Shown here: positions 11,141 to 21,617 of the stretch, one piece after another
Position numbering within the stretch: the first letter of the stretch is position 1
Layout: each line of letters opens with the position of its first letter
DNA from: Armigeres subalbatus
Lineage: Eukaryota > Arthropoda > Insecta > Diptera > Culicidae
Length of the DNA: 64,000 nt
Direction of reading: 5' to 3'
Assembly (NCBI RefSeq): GCF_024139115.2
Contig: NC_085140.1
Coordinates: 420,062,283 to 420,126,282, forward strand
The notes under the pieces: generated by a model
The model's database searches: none
Told to the model about the DNA's origin: nothing
Seen by the model: the letters and a program-made list of their open reading frames with translations, nothing else
Program-made: the position numbers and the translations under genes

Positions 11141-11738
11141 ATAAGACCTTCTTTAAAAGAACGTGTATGCTCGATATAAGACGAATGGAGGGGTAATTCT
11201 TTCTTTAAATGGATGCATCTGCCCGGTATAAGGCGAAAGGAGTAGATAATGCCTTCTTTAAAAGAACGCGTCTGCCCGATATAAGGCGAAGATAAGGGTA
11301 ACGCCTTCTTTAAATGGATGCACCTGCGCAGTATAAGGCGAAATGAGTTGGTAATTCCGTCTTCAAAAAATGCGTCTGCCTGATATAAGGTGAAGGAAGG
11401 ACTAACGGACTCTGTCAGGTATATGGTGGAAGGAGTTGATATTGCCTTCTTTAAAAGAACGCCTCTGCCCTGTATAAGGCGAAGAGAGGGGTAGAGCCTC
11501 CTTTAAATGCATCTGCCCGGTATAAGGCGAAAGGAGTTGATAAAACCTTCTTTCAAAAAACGATTCTCCCCGGTATAAGGCGATGGAATGCCTTCTTTAA
11601 ATGGTAGCGTCTGCCCGGTACAAAGCGAAAGGAGGATGTAGTGCCATGTTTAAATGAATACGTTTTTTCGGTATACGGCGAAAGGAAGAAATAAAGGATT
11701 ACTCATAAGAACGTCTATCCGTAACAAAGTAAAGAGAG
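11141..11738. repeat. Minisatellite, 'TCTGCCCGGTATAAGGCGAA' unit
   Basis: About ten degenerate units of roughly 55-65 bp alternate CTGCCCGGTATAAGGCGAA and GCCTTCTTTAAAAGAACG. A related array in the opposite orientation lies at 58045-58345. Upstream (11090-11140) is a 'GGCATAA' motif block, also found upstream of the other array (57751-57854). Confidence 0.75.
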
Positions 11739-11739
11739 G

Positions 11740-12439
11740 ATTCATTTTTCATTTCATTTCATTTATTTAGTCTACATCTAAACAGATAACACTGATTCAA
11801 CAATTTGACGCCACAATACACGGTTCGAGGCCGCATCTCTCCATCCTCGAATACGCCCCACGCTCGCCAAGTCGTTCTGCACCTCGTCTGCCCGTCTCGC
11901 TCATTGCGCTCCACATCGTCTCGTACCTACCGGATCGGATGCGAACACCATCTTTGCAGGGTTGCTGTCCGGCATTCTTGCAACATGCCTTACCCATCGT
12001 ACCTTTCCGGCTTTAGCTACTTTCTGGATACTGGGTTCGCCGTAGAGCGAATTCATTCTTCGCCCCACACACCGTCTTCTTGCAAACCGCCAAAGATGGC
12101 CTTAAGCACCCGTCTCTTGAATACTGAGTGTTTGCAAGTCTTCCTCGAGCATTGTCCATGTTTCATGTCCGTAGAGAATTACTGGTCTTATGAACGTTTT
12201 GTACATGACACATTTGGTGCGGAGGTGAATCTTTTTTGACTACAGTTTCTTCTGGAACCCGTAGTAGGCCGATTTCCACAGATGATACGCCTCCATATTT
12301 CACAACTGACATTATTACCAGCCGTTAGCAAGAATCCAAAGTAGACGAATTCCTCGACCACCTCGAAGGTATCCCCGTCTATCGTAACACTGCTTCCCAG
12401 GCGGGCCCTGTCGCGCTCGGTTCTGCCCACAAGCATGTA
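11740..12439 (-). pseudogene. RTE C-terminal block and 3' tail
   Basis: Continues the RTE element beyond the insertion: MLVGRTERDRARLGSSVTI, GDTFEVVEEFVYFG, then frameshifted pieces corresponding to the MNHEL and GEPSIQKVAKAGR region, and a tail ending in ATGAAATGAAATGAA-type repeats. Upstream RTE sequence ends with CATGTA and resumes with GTACCTTTG at 13730, showing one interrupted element. Confidence 0.75.
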
Positions 12440-13730
12440 CAGGGGTTAGACAAAAGGGATGAGATAGGTAAAACTATGTCGAAATTCAAATCATCATAAC
12501 TTTGCGTACAATAATCCGATTTTGATAAAATCAGGACCACCAGAAGCGGACGCTCTTCTAGTATACTGTTTTCCTGTGAAACCTAAGATTGGTCCTTGAC
12601 CACCGGAGATGTTCAGGTTTTCCGAAGGTATCTTCGAGATGCCTTTTTCCACTGCTTGTCATTTTATGTGACGTTTACATTCATCATGTTTTATGCTTTC
12701 TCCAAAAACTAGACCTTATATGCCGGCCAATGGTGGCTGTAGATCGAAAATCCATCAAAACTATATGGCCATTTCCGTAAAAACGGTTCCGGGAACATGG
12801 TGAAAAGATAACAGAATGATGCAAATATGGGTATCTATCTTCATGGCTTTGCGAGACGATGATTACAGAAACATTTCCAGAATGATAGTGTCCACTGCTA
12901 CCCTTATAGCAGGTTCCAAGGGCCTTCCAGGAGGGGCAGGTTTTGGAAGCGTTTGGAACTAAACATATATGGGTGTCAAGATTCATGTTTTCCCAAGACG
13001 ATGAATATATGATCCTTAGACCGTCTAAGACGAATTAAGTACTGTCCATTTAATTCCACCAGTTAATTTTCGTTATCTTTGCAGATACGTATTTCGACCA
13101 CAACTGTGTGGTCGTCTTCAGTGTCTTGTACTTGACTCGACTTCGAAATACGTATCTGCAAAGATAACGAAAATTAACTGGTGGAATTAAATGGACAGTA
13201 CTTAATTCGTCTTAGACGGTTTAATACATTCCACTAATAAGAGCTTTATATATTTTTCTGATATGATCTTTATTAAAGATACATTATGATGACTGTAAGA
13301 CAGGCCAATTTGTAGCAGGTTCCGGGTGTTCTGAGAAAGTGACATTTGTTCAGGGTGAATGGCCAATCCCGTACCGATTTTACGAAAATAACTATATCTT
13401 TGCGTATACCTAACGGATTTTCGATCTGCAGCTTGCATTGGTCAGCGTATTAGTTCTAGTTTCCAGGGAGAGTATAAAACATGATGGCAGTAAACGTCAG
13501 ATAAAACGACCAGCAGAAGAAAAAATGCATGTTTAACATATCCTTGGAAAACCCGGAACATCTCCGGTGTCCAAAGGCCAATCTGAGGTTTTACATGGGG
13601 ACAATATACTAGAAGAGTTTCCGCGTCCGAAGGTCCTGGTTTCATCGAAATCGGGTCATTCTACGCAAAGTTATGCTGATTTGAATTTCGACAAAAGTTT
13701 GCCTATCTCAACCTTTTTGTCTAACCCCTG
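12440..13730. mobile_element. 1.29-kb long-TIR, TA-flanked element inside the RTE
   Basis: Ends are CAGGGGTTAGACAAAA and its complement. TA at 12438-12439 and 13731-13732 (or, read differently, a 4-bp GTAC duplication). The inverted arms continue for about 320 bp each (12440-12760 and 13410-13730) at roughly 80% identity by eye, with shared segments such as CACCGGAGATGTTC and CATCATGTTTTAT. No transposase. It fits a Tc1/mariner-type foldback MITE. It carries a second element at 13020-13220. Confidence 0.8.
13020..13220. mobile_element. Perfect hairpin MITE, 78-bp arms
   Basis: Arms 13020-13097 and 13143-13220 are exact inverted copies by direct reading (ACCGTCTAAGACGAATTAAG at the outer end). 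The 45-nt loop contains GGTCGTCTTCAGTGTCTTGT. Flanks TTAG/TTAA suggest a 3-4-bp duplication. The loop sequence recurs at 45549-45600 and 54740-54790, so it belongs to a dispersed family. Confidence 0.85.
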
Positions 13731-13930
13731 TACCTTTGAGGCATTCACCACCAGTCCAACTTTTGTTGCTTCACGTTTGAGGTGTGTGTACAGTTCTGCC
13801 ACCCTTGCAAATGTTCGGCCGACAATGTCCATGTCATCCGCAAAACAAATAAATTGACTGGATCTGTGGAAAATCGTATCCCTGCTATTACACCCGGCTC
13901 TCCGCATGACCTAGCGCAATATTGAATAAC
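13731..13930 (-). pseudogene. RTE RT catalytic segment, frameshifted
   Basis: Minus-strand frame reads MRRAGCNSRDTIFHRSSQFI, then CFADDMDIVGRTFARVAELY. This is the FADD catalytic box plus the following helix. It ends at the boundary of the inverted-repeat insertion (13730); the RTE sequence resumes at 12439. Confidence 0.8.
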
Positions 13931-13932
13931 AT

Positions 13933-15117
13933 TCACGAAAGTCCATCACCTTGTCTTAGTCCCCGGAGCGATTCGAACGAACTGGAGTGTTCGCCCGAAA
14001 TCTTCACACAGTTTTGCACACCATCCACCGTTGCTTTGATCAGTCTGGTAAGCTTCCCAGGGAAGCTGTTCTCGTCCATAATTTTCCATAGCTCTACGTG
14101 GTCTATACTGTCGTATGCCGCCTTGAGATCAACAAACAGATGATGCATTGGGACCTGGTATTCACGGCATTTTTGAAGGATTTGCCGTACAGTAAAGATC
14201 TGGTCCGTTGTCGAGCGGCCGTCCACGAAGCCGGCTTGATAACTTCCCACGAACTCATTCACTGATGGTGACAGACGACGGAAGATTATCTGGGACATCA
14301 TTTTGTAGGCGGCATTAAGGATGGGGATCGCTCGAAAGTTCTCACACTCCAGCTTGTCGCCTTTCTTGTAGATGGGGCATATAACCCCTTCCTTCCACTC
14401 CTCCGGTTGCTGTTCAGTTTCCCAGGTTCTGGCTATCAATTTGTGCAGGCAAGTGGCTAGCTTTTCCGAGCCCATTTTGATGAGCTCAGCACCGATACCG
14501 TCCTTACCAGCTGCTTTATTGGTCTTTAGCTGTTGGATGGCATCCTTAACTTCCCTCAAGGTGGGGGCTGATTGGCTTCCATCGTCCGCTGAACTGACGT
14601 AGTCATCTCCTCCGCAGCCTTGATTTTCACTGCCTGTACTCTTAGCGCCATTCAAATGTTCCTCATAGTGCGGCTTCCACCATTCGATCACCACACGTTC
14701 GTCCGTCAAGATGCTCCCATCCTTATCCCGGCACATTTCGGCTCGCGGCACGAAGCCTTTGCGAGATGCGTTGAGCTTCTGATAGAACTTGCGTGTATCT
14801 TGAGAACGGCACAGCTGTTCCATCTCCTCGCACTCCGCTTCTTCCAGGCGGCGTTTCTTCTCCTGAAAAAGGCGGGTCTGCTGTCTCCGCTTCCGTCTAT
14901 AACGTTCCACGTTCTGCCGGGTACCTTGCTGCAGCGCGACCGCCCGCGCTGCGTCCTTCTCCTCCAGAATCTGTCTGCACTCTTCGTCGAACCAATCGTT
15001 CCGTCGACTTCGTCCCATATACCCGACGTTGTTCTCCGCTGCGTCGTTAATGACTGCTTTAACTGTATTCCAGCAGTCCTCAAGAGGGGCCCCATCGAGC
15101 TCACCCTCTTCCGGCAA
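13933..15117 (-). pseudogene. RTE reverse transcriptase, fingers and palm (C-terminus cut)
   Basis: 394 codons. N-terminal linker (MGRSRRNDWFDEECRQIL, coiled R/E/K-rich stretch), then RT blocks: NKAAGKDGIGAELIK, WKEGVICPIYKKGD, ENFRAIPILNAAYKMMSQII, YQAGFVDGRSTTDQIF, LFVDLKAAYDSIDHVELW, and SFESLRGLRQGDGLS. A small deletion just after RQGDGLS (compare 59930-59960) shifts the frame and ends translation. The catalytic ADDM block follows at about 13829-13850 in another frame. Confidence 0.85.
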
Positions 15118-15173
15118 CGCTGCCTCGATATGATGCGCGTATGCAGTGGCGACATCAGGTTGCTTCAGTTGCT

Positions 15174-15990
15174 CTAGGTCGTACCGCGGCGGCCGTCGCG
15201 TCGGTACGGAACATTGTTGATGACGGATAGTTTTGGGCGCAGTTTAACCATCACTAGATAGTGGTCAGAGTCAATGTTAGCCCCACGATATATCCTGACG
15301 TCGATAATGTCGGAGATGTGCCGTCCATCAATCAGAACGTGGTCGATTTGTGATTCTGTCTGCAGTGGTGATCTCCAGGTGTACCGATACGGAAGGCTGT
15401 GTTGGAAGTAGGTGCTGCGAATGGCCATATTCTTGGAGGCAGCGAAATCAATTAGTCGTAGGCTGTTTTCGTTCGTCAGCCGGTGTGCGCTGAACTTCCC
15501 AATAGTCGGTCTAAACTCCTCCTCTTGGCCAACCTGAGCGTTCAAATCTCCTATGATGATTTTGACGTCGTGGCTTGGGCAGCTATCGTACTCACGTTCC
15601 AGCTGCGCGTAGAATGCGTCCTTATCATCATCAGTGCTTCCGGAGTGTGGGCTATGAACGTTGATTATGCTAAAGTTGAAGAACCGGCCTTTGATCCGCA
15701 ACCTGTACATTCTCTCGTTGATCGGCCACCACCTTTCGATATCGCCCATCACTATGAAAGCTGTTCCCAGCTCATGTGTGTTGGTATGTAGATGGTATGA
15801 TTACCTCTAAACGTCTGCACCATTGATCCCTTCCAACAAAACTCTTGCAGCACTACGATCCCGAATCCACGGTTCTTGAGCACATCGGCGAGTATGCGTG
15901 TGCTCCCGATGAAGTTGAGAGATTTGCAGTTCCACGAACCGAGTTTCCAATCGCTAGTCCCTTTTCGTCGCGGTGGTCTTCGCCGATGGT
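15174..15990 (-). pseudogene. RTE apurinic/apyrimidinic endonuclease domain (broken)
   Basis: The start region reads WNCKSLNFIGSTRI near 15930, then after a frame change FRGNHTIYIPTHMSWEQLS, then a clean frame from 15752: INVHSPHSGSTDDDKDAF, IIGDLNAQVG, YTWRSPLQTESQIDHVLID and ANIDSDHYLVMVKL. The GDLNAQ, QIDHV and SDH motifs are catalytic and metal-binding blocks of AP endonucleases; they nick target DNA for target-primed reverse transcription. At least two frameshifts separate it from a continuous RTE polyprotein. Confidence 0.8.
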
Positions 15991-16374
15991 TCCGGTCCGT
16001 ACTCTCTTGTTGATTGTTCGTTGCTTATGTTTTTTTAAAGGCTGGCTTGCAGGGCCTGACACCAAACCCCCTAAATTTCCGGAGGACCATTCCTCCTTAT
16101 TCCCGGTGGACCATGGTGCACAGTTTCACTTAGAGTCCCTTGCTGGCACTCGGACGATGATCAGCCGCCCCTAACATGGAGAACAGACGCTGTTGTGAGC
16201 CGATCCTGACATGGAGAACAGACGCTCAGTAAGATTTGCACCTCCGGAGAGGAGCAAACCCCCCCTTCCTTGTCAGCATACGACCATAGTTCCCACCGGG
16301 GTTGGTTACCCGATCTTTCCTAAGGTTGCTCGTATCCCGGCCAGCACCACGGGGAGGTAGGGAAGGGATTTGTA

Positions 16375-16515
16375 AGGGGCAATTGAAATTTTGAAAACTA
16401 CTTCTGCATATTCTGGGAGGTAAAAATCGTTAAATGTCGTACCGCGAAAAGTCATAAGCCGCCAAATGTACAACAGCGAAAATGAATTGCGCGATATAGT
16501 TTTCGGTGAAATGTT
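16375..16515. other. Short unique segment
   Basis: Non-coding DNA between the RTE 5' end and the next motif array. Nothing recognised. Confidence 0.3.
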
Positions 16516-16519
16516 ATAC

Positions 16520-16678
16520 AATCAATTTGGCCGAATAGGACATTGGGCCGAATAGGATATTTGGCCGAATAGGACATTTGGCCGAATAGGACATGTGGCC
16601 GAATAGGACAATTGGCCGAATAAGACATTTGGCCGAACAGCATATTTGGATGAATAGGGCATTTGGCTGAACAGGACA
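16520..16678. repeat. Tandem 'TTTGGCCGAATAGGACA' array
   Basis: About eight units of 19-21 bp, for example GGCCGAATAGGACATTTGGC. Directly followed by a GTGAGAAG-type array (16685-16830). The minus-strand frame across it is a repeat artefact. Confidence 0.8.
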
Positions 16679-16681
16679 GAC

Positions 16682-16830
16682 ATCTTAGTACTCACTTCTC
16701 ACTCCTCATTTCTCACTTCTCACTGTAAAAACGAAGAAACGCGAAGTGAACAGTAAGACGTCTCACTTCAAACTACTCACTTTTCACAGTGAGAAGTGGG
16801 GAATAAGTAGTGAGAAGTCAGACCGCATCG
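16682..16830. repeat. Mixed-strand CACTTCTCAC/GTGAGAAGTG repeats
   Basis: Short runs in both orientations form small hairpins around CACTGTAAAA and CACAGTGAGAAG. Same family as 4689-5480. Confidence 0.7.
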
Positions 16831-18712
16831 TGCTTTCGTGCTGTGCGGTTCTTTTCTCTCTTTGCGGAAGGAAGTTTTTAATACTACCTAAAGCTATTTT
16901 AATTTCAACGGTGCTTCTTAGCGCTATTTGTACCCACTGATCCCGTTACGATCTTTGAAAGGACCCGTGCCTTCGTTTTACGTTGGACCCGTTTGCGGAA
17001 GTAAAATTCCGACAAGCGGTGGTAATCCTGCAGGGACACCGTTCTGGGAAAAAACCTCTTAGAAGGTCACGTCTCCACGCTCAGCAATGAGCATTAACCG
17101 TTGTGTGGCCAGCAAAAAAAACACCCTTAACAGGCCGGCAGGGTACCCGGGTACCCACGAAACTAAAATGCTTATATCTCTGGAAATTTACAACCGATTT
17201 CAACAATTTTGGGCTTATTCGATTGAGAATTTTCTCTTCTATAAAGATGTTATCAGGATAAACCGATCCCGTTAATTCGATTCCTGTAAAATTCGGATTT
17301 CCAGGAACATGTACTGCATAAATGAAACTGATCGTGGATTTCGGTAGCTAATCAGCTATATGGGTATCAAACTTCTTGAAATTTCATCACTAGATTGATT
17401 TTTATCGATTTGGGTCCATCAGAAGTGCAGACTTTCGATTGGCCATTCCAGAACAGGTTCCTCGAGGGGTCATAGGTGGCCATGAACATTGTTCAAGGGA
17501 ACATCAACAATATGGGTATCAAACTTCATGAAATTAACTCTTGCGTATGTCCTTCATGATCCTAGGCTCACCAGACAAGTTGACTCCGGAGTGGCCATTC
17601 TGGAACAGGTTCCCCGGGAGCCGGGGTTGACCAAAAACATTTCTCATTGGAGCCCCAACAATATGGGTGTCAAACTTCTCGAAATTGTCTCAAGCGTTTA
17701 TGTCTGATCTATTTGGGTTCATCAAACAAGTTCACTCCGGATTGCCAATTCCGGAATAGGTTCCCTGAGGAGTCAGGAATGTTCATAAGCATTCTCAGAG
17801 CCGCATTTTGTTTTAAATCAATTTATCTAGCAATGTGAGTGCAAAATCAATGCAAGGACCACTCATTGACGCCGGGTGACCAGCAGGAGACCCACCATAA
17901 GATTCCGGACACTCGGAGATGTGATCGATTCTAGAAATTCTTCTAGACAGATGTGACATTTCATAAACCGTTTGTTTTAACATTGTTACATCAAAACCAA
18001 TACATGCACTACTCCTCGATTCTAGATGGCCTGATACTACGAAAGTTTGTTCTAGAAGTTTGCACGTTTTTTTATAAACAATCCGTTGTAAAGTAATGTC
18101 CAGACCCATCAATTGATTCCAGGAGGACACTAAGTTATCCGAATCATCCGAAGCAGTGATTAATTCTTGAAATTCGTCATTTGTTGTGAGAGCAAAATTA
18201 ATGCAAGGGCTACCTGGTGGCCCCCAAATGGTGCTCCAGAAGTGCAGGGACATCCAGAGCAGTGGTCAATTATTGCAGTTCGTTTTAGAAACTTTCGAAA
18301 ATTGTTTGTAATAGCAGTATAGAAGCAGAGTCGTTGCTCGCGCTTAGAATCATAGGGGCATAACTGTAATGGTCGATTTTTCTTCATCGATTTTATAGTT
18401 ACTTCAGGTAGAAGATGCAATCATCCTTCATTAGAACCATGAACTCGTCGAAGATAAATCGATCAAAACAGTTACGCCCTATATGATTCTAAGCGCAGAT
18501 TGCGAATATCATTCATTGATCCTGAGTGGCCACCAAGAGGTCCTCCTGAAATACCGGAAATACCGAAGCAATCGTCATTTCTTATAAGAAATGATAGCAA
18601 TGTATTAGCAATATATTATAGCAATGTATACATTTTGTTTTCAACAGTTGCGTAATCGTGAACAATTTTGTTGTAACAAAGTAAAAAGAGAAGCAGAAGA
18701 AAGCGGGCTTGG

Positions 18713-19157
18713 TAGTCATAAGGCTACTGCTTCTACCTCATACGCGGGAGGTCGTGAGTTCAATCAAAGGTCCGTTCCATTCTCCTACTTTGTATCTTTT
18801 TGTAATGGACTTCCATACCATTTCCATTTCTATTCTCATACCTTCAACTTGACTATTCTAGCAGTATCTGCTAGAATTGGAAATTAACTAAAGAGCTCGT
18901 TTCCTACATCCAATTAGAAATTCCATCAGTTGCTTTCTATCTATAACATTGGCAGTTCGTTAACCAAGACGGACCTCTGCCTCTCGAACCTTGACCCAGA
19001 AATTCCAATAAATTCCGTACGAACTCGTGGCAAGTGCAGAGGTATATTCGGCTTGCAGTGGGCGAGTGATTGCATCATCATTTCATCCCCCTTCTCTGCA
19101 ATGACTTGCATTCTGAATCCACTGATAATCTGTGTGACAAAAAAAATCTGTAACTAG
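18713..19157 (+). mobile_element. tRNA-derived SINE (unnamed)
   Basis: Starts GCGGGCTTGGTAGTCATAAG with an A-box-like block and a B-box-like GTGAGTTCAATCA 40 bp further on. The body is unrelated to tRNA and the 3' end is ACAAAAAAAATCTGTAAC. Pol III boxes spaced as in a tRNA head support a SINE. A TSD was not found. Confidence 0.55.
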
Positions 19158-19161
19158 ATGC

Positions 19162-19965
19162 GCTCCCTCAATAGATGAAGAAACTGGCTATCAGTTTCTT
19201 CGTTCTAGTTTCAAAATCTACCTGTCTGGCCGTGAAGACCGATCAACGACTGATGAGATGTTTAGCCTGAAGATGATCCTTTATGAATTTCGGGATGCAA
19301 CTTGCAGACTCTCCATTTGTCTATTGATTTCAAAGCGGCGTACGATTTAATGAAAATAAATTAGCTGTGGCAGATAATGTCTGAACATGGTTCTCCGGCG
19401 AAGCTGATTACGATGATACGTGCAACGCTTGATGACTCGAAATAAAGTATTCGGGTTCCAGACGACGTATCAACCGCGTTTGTGACCGTGGAGAAATTGA
19501 AGCATAGTGATGCGCTTTCAAATTTATTGTTAACTAGCAGACCCAATGAACTTCGTTTCGCCTAAAATTAATTTATTCTCTGCTTAGATCTCGAGTTATG
19601 CAGAAATTTCTGTTTCATTTGTATGGGAGCCCCCTTTCCAAAAAAGGGAGGGGTCTCGAACCATTTTAGGAACCTTCCCGGCCCCAAAAACCTCTGCATA
19701 CAAATTTTCACGCCGATCGGTTCAGTAGTTTCGGAGTCTATAAGGTTCAGACAGACAGAAATTCATTTTTATGTATATAGATATTGCACTCGAGGGGGTG
19801 ATTAGGAGATCTGGTGTGCAGAAGAATGACACTATCATCACATGGTCGCATATGCTCCTGATCTTTGCGGAGGACATTGACTACATTCGATCGCAGGGCA
19901 GTAGTGGAGGCTTAGAAGATAGATTGGAGGCTGGAGGCTTAGGAGTGGAGGCTTAGGAGATAGGC
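19162..19965 (+). pseudogene. Degenerate RTE-like reverse transcriptase relic, interrupted
   Basis: 19240-19537 carries remnants of an RT: a TDEM(F)SLKMILYEFRDA-like block, a SIDFKAAYD-like remnant, EHGSPAKLITMIRATLDDS, and KLKHSDALSNLL. It resumes at 19791 as NIALEGVIRRSGV and LLIFAEDIDYI, a mutated ADDID catalytic box (first D to E). The repeat at 19538-19790 is inserted between LL and NIALEG. Distinct from the other RTE copies here. Confidence 0.6.
19538..19790 (+). repeat. Interspersed repeat, copy 2, inserted in an RT relic
   Basis: Very similar to 8633-8886 throughout, with the same ends (CTAGCAGACCC and TATGTATATAGAT). Its insertion inside a former protein-coding sequence fixes its boundaries and proves mobility. 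Confidence 0.8.
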
Positions 19966-21203
19966 TAAATCATCGACTCTACTAATACGGAGTACAGGAC
20001 GGATTTCTAGAATTGGCACTACGCCAACAATAGATTTATAAAAAAATTGCTACTTCAAAATATAATCTTCTACACCTGGTCATTTCTCCTGATGTTCCAG
20101 CACTTTCTAAAAACCACTTAGTGGCCATCCGGGATGAATGAGTAGTCCTTGTATTGATTTTGCTCGCTCATTGCTACAACACTAAAATTCTAAAAAGTCA
20201 CAGTTTTCTAAGATAAACTTTCAGAATCGGCAATTTCTCCGGATGTTTTGGAGCTTTCGGTGGTCCTTCTGGTGGCAAAGGGTGGTCCTTGTAATGATTT
20301 TGCTCTCAACACACGGATTACAAAATACTGCAGCTTTCTATTTTTTTTATTTATATTTATTTATATTGACAAGTATTTATGGCCACTTAAGACCTTATGG
20401 GGAACCTGTCCTGAAATGAAAACTATAAAGTCAGCACGTCTGCCCATATTGTTGAGGTTCTATTGAAAAATGTTCATGACCATTCATGGCCCCACAGGGA
20501 ACCTGTTCCGAAATGGCCGCTCAAATTTTCACACATCTGTTGGATTGGAACCAAGATAATAAACAACAGTCTACTGTGGAAGTTTCAAGAATTTTGACAT
20601 CCATATTGCTGGGGATCCAGTGTTTTTGGCCAACCTTGACCAAACACCCCCCCCCCCTCCTTCCCCACCCGGGAAACTTGTTCCAAAATGGCCACTCCGG
20701 AGTCAACTTGTCAAGAACACACGCTGGAAATAATTTCAAGAAGTTTGATACCCATATTGTTGATGTTCCCTTGAAAATTGTTCATGGCGACCTATGACCC
20801 CTCGAGGAACCGGTTCTGGAATTGAAATTCTGCACGTCTGATGGACCCAAATCAATAAAAATCGACCTGCTGATGAAATATCAAAAGGTTTGATACCCAT
20901 ATTGCTGATTACTTACCGAAATCCACGATCAGTTTCATCTATGCAGGACATGTCCCTAGAAATCCGGATTTCCCGGTGATCCGAGGGACCGGACCGGTCC
21001 AATCCTAAAACAGCATGATAAAGGACAAAATTCTGAATCGAATGAGCCCAAAACGGTTGAAAACGGTTAAAAATTGCCAAAGATATAAGCATTTTAGTTT
21101 CGTGGGTACCCGGGTACCCTGCCGGCCATTTAAAGGGTAAAAAAATGTCGGAACCCCTCCCTCCACCCCTCCTTAATCAAAATTTCAGTTAACCCGTACA
21201 ATA

Positions 21204-21466
21204 TGTGGAGTTCGGAAATAGTCACCCGCCAATTCACTAGTTAGCTAGCGGATGCTGTTCGATGCCCACGTCCTGCTCGTGTGGTGGTCTATCACCGAAA
21301 AGAGGAAGAGTCATGATGATGCATCGACAGATCAACGCTAAATGTCATTACACCTACACGGAATGAACGCGTGTTCATTATTCTGTCAAAGTATATAGTA
21401 CTGTGATAAGACACTACTGGAGCATTACACGCTGAAGGAAACTTACCCTTTTTCCATACCCACACA
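21204..21466 (-). repeat. LTR (3' LTR of the minus-strand element)
   Basis: 263 bp. Compared with the other LTR I see one substitution (GCTAAATG against GCGAAATG) and two small indels (AAAAG/AAAG, TATATAG/TATAG). This implies recent insertion. Confidence 0.85.
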
Positions 21467-21482
21467 TTCCCCTTCTTCTCCC
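21467..21482 (-). promoter_or_regulatory. Putative polypurine tract
   Basis: Minus-strand GGGAGAAGAAGGGGAA directly abuts the 3' LTR, as required for plus-strand DNA priming. Confidence 0.65.
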
Positions 21483-21617
21483 AAAAAAAAAAAAATAGAA
21501 AAAGAACTCGAATTCTAGGAGTTAAAACAGCAGAGCTTGCTAAAGCAACTATTTCCAGACATGATACAATTTTAACTTTTCATGTCATATTAACTTAAAG
21601 TGTATCTAAGAAATTTA

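Larger units (their letters stand above)
11740..16370 (-). mobile_element. RTE-clade LINE, near full length, disrupted
   Basis: One element on the minus strand. The 5' end (about 16370, poorly fixed) is followed by endonuclease, reverse transcriptase, C-terminal block and a short-tandem 3' tail (TCATTTCATTTCATT complement at 11750-11770). Removing the 1291-bp insertion at 12440-13730 leaves about 3.3 kb, the usual RTE size. It resembles the JAM1-type RTE elements of Aedes; that name is from memory. Frameshifts and stops make it inactive. Confidence 0.85.
17123..21138. mobile_element. 4.0-kb long-TIR (foldback) element
   Basis: Left end ACCCTTAACAGGCCGGCAGG, right end the inverted ACCCTTTAAATGGCCGGCAGG, both followed by GGTACCCGGGTACCCACGAA and a TTTTAG/CTAAAA segment. 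Inverted similarity extends inward for about 500 bp and patchily further (18170-18260 against 20220-20310). Flanks AAAAAAAC (17115-17122) and AAAAAAAT (21139-21146) may be an 8-bp duplication. No transposase. It holds a SINE, an RT relic and a short repeat. Confidence 0.7.

Noticed and set aside
14620..15177. 185-codon plus-strand frame opposite the RT
   Set aside because: Antisense shadow of the RTE reverse transcriptase; the same shadow appears opposite 58798-59244.
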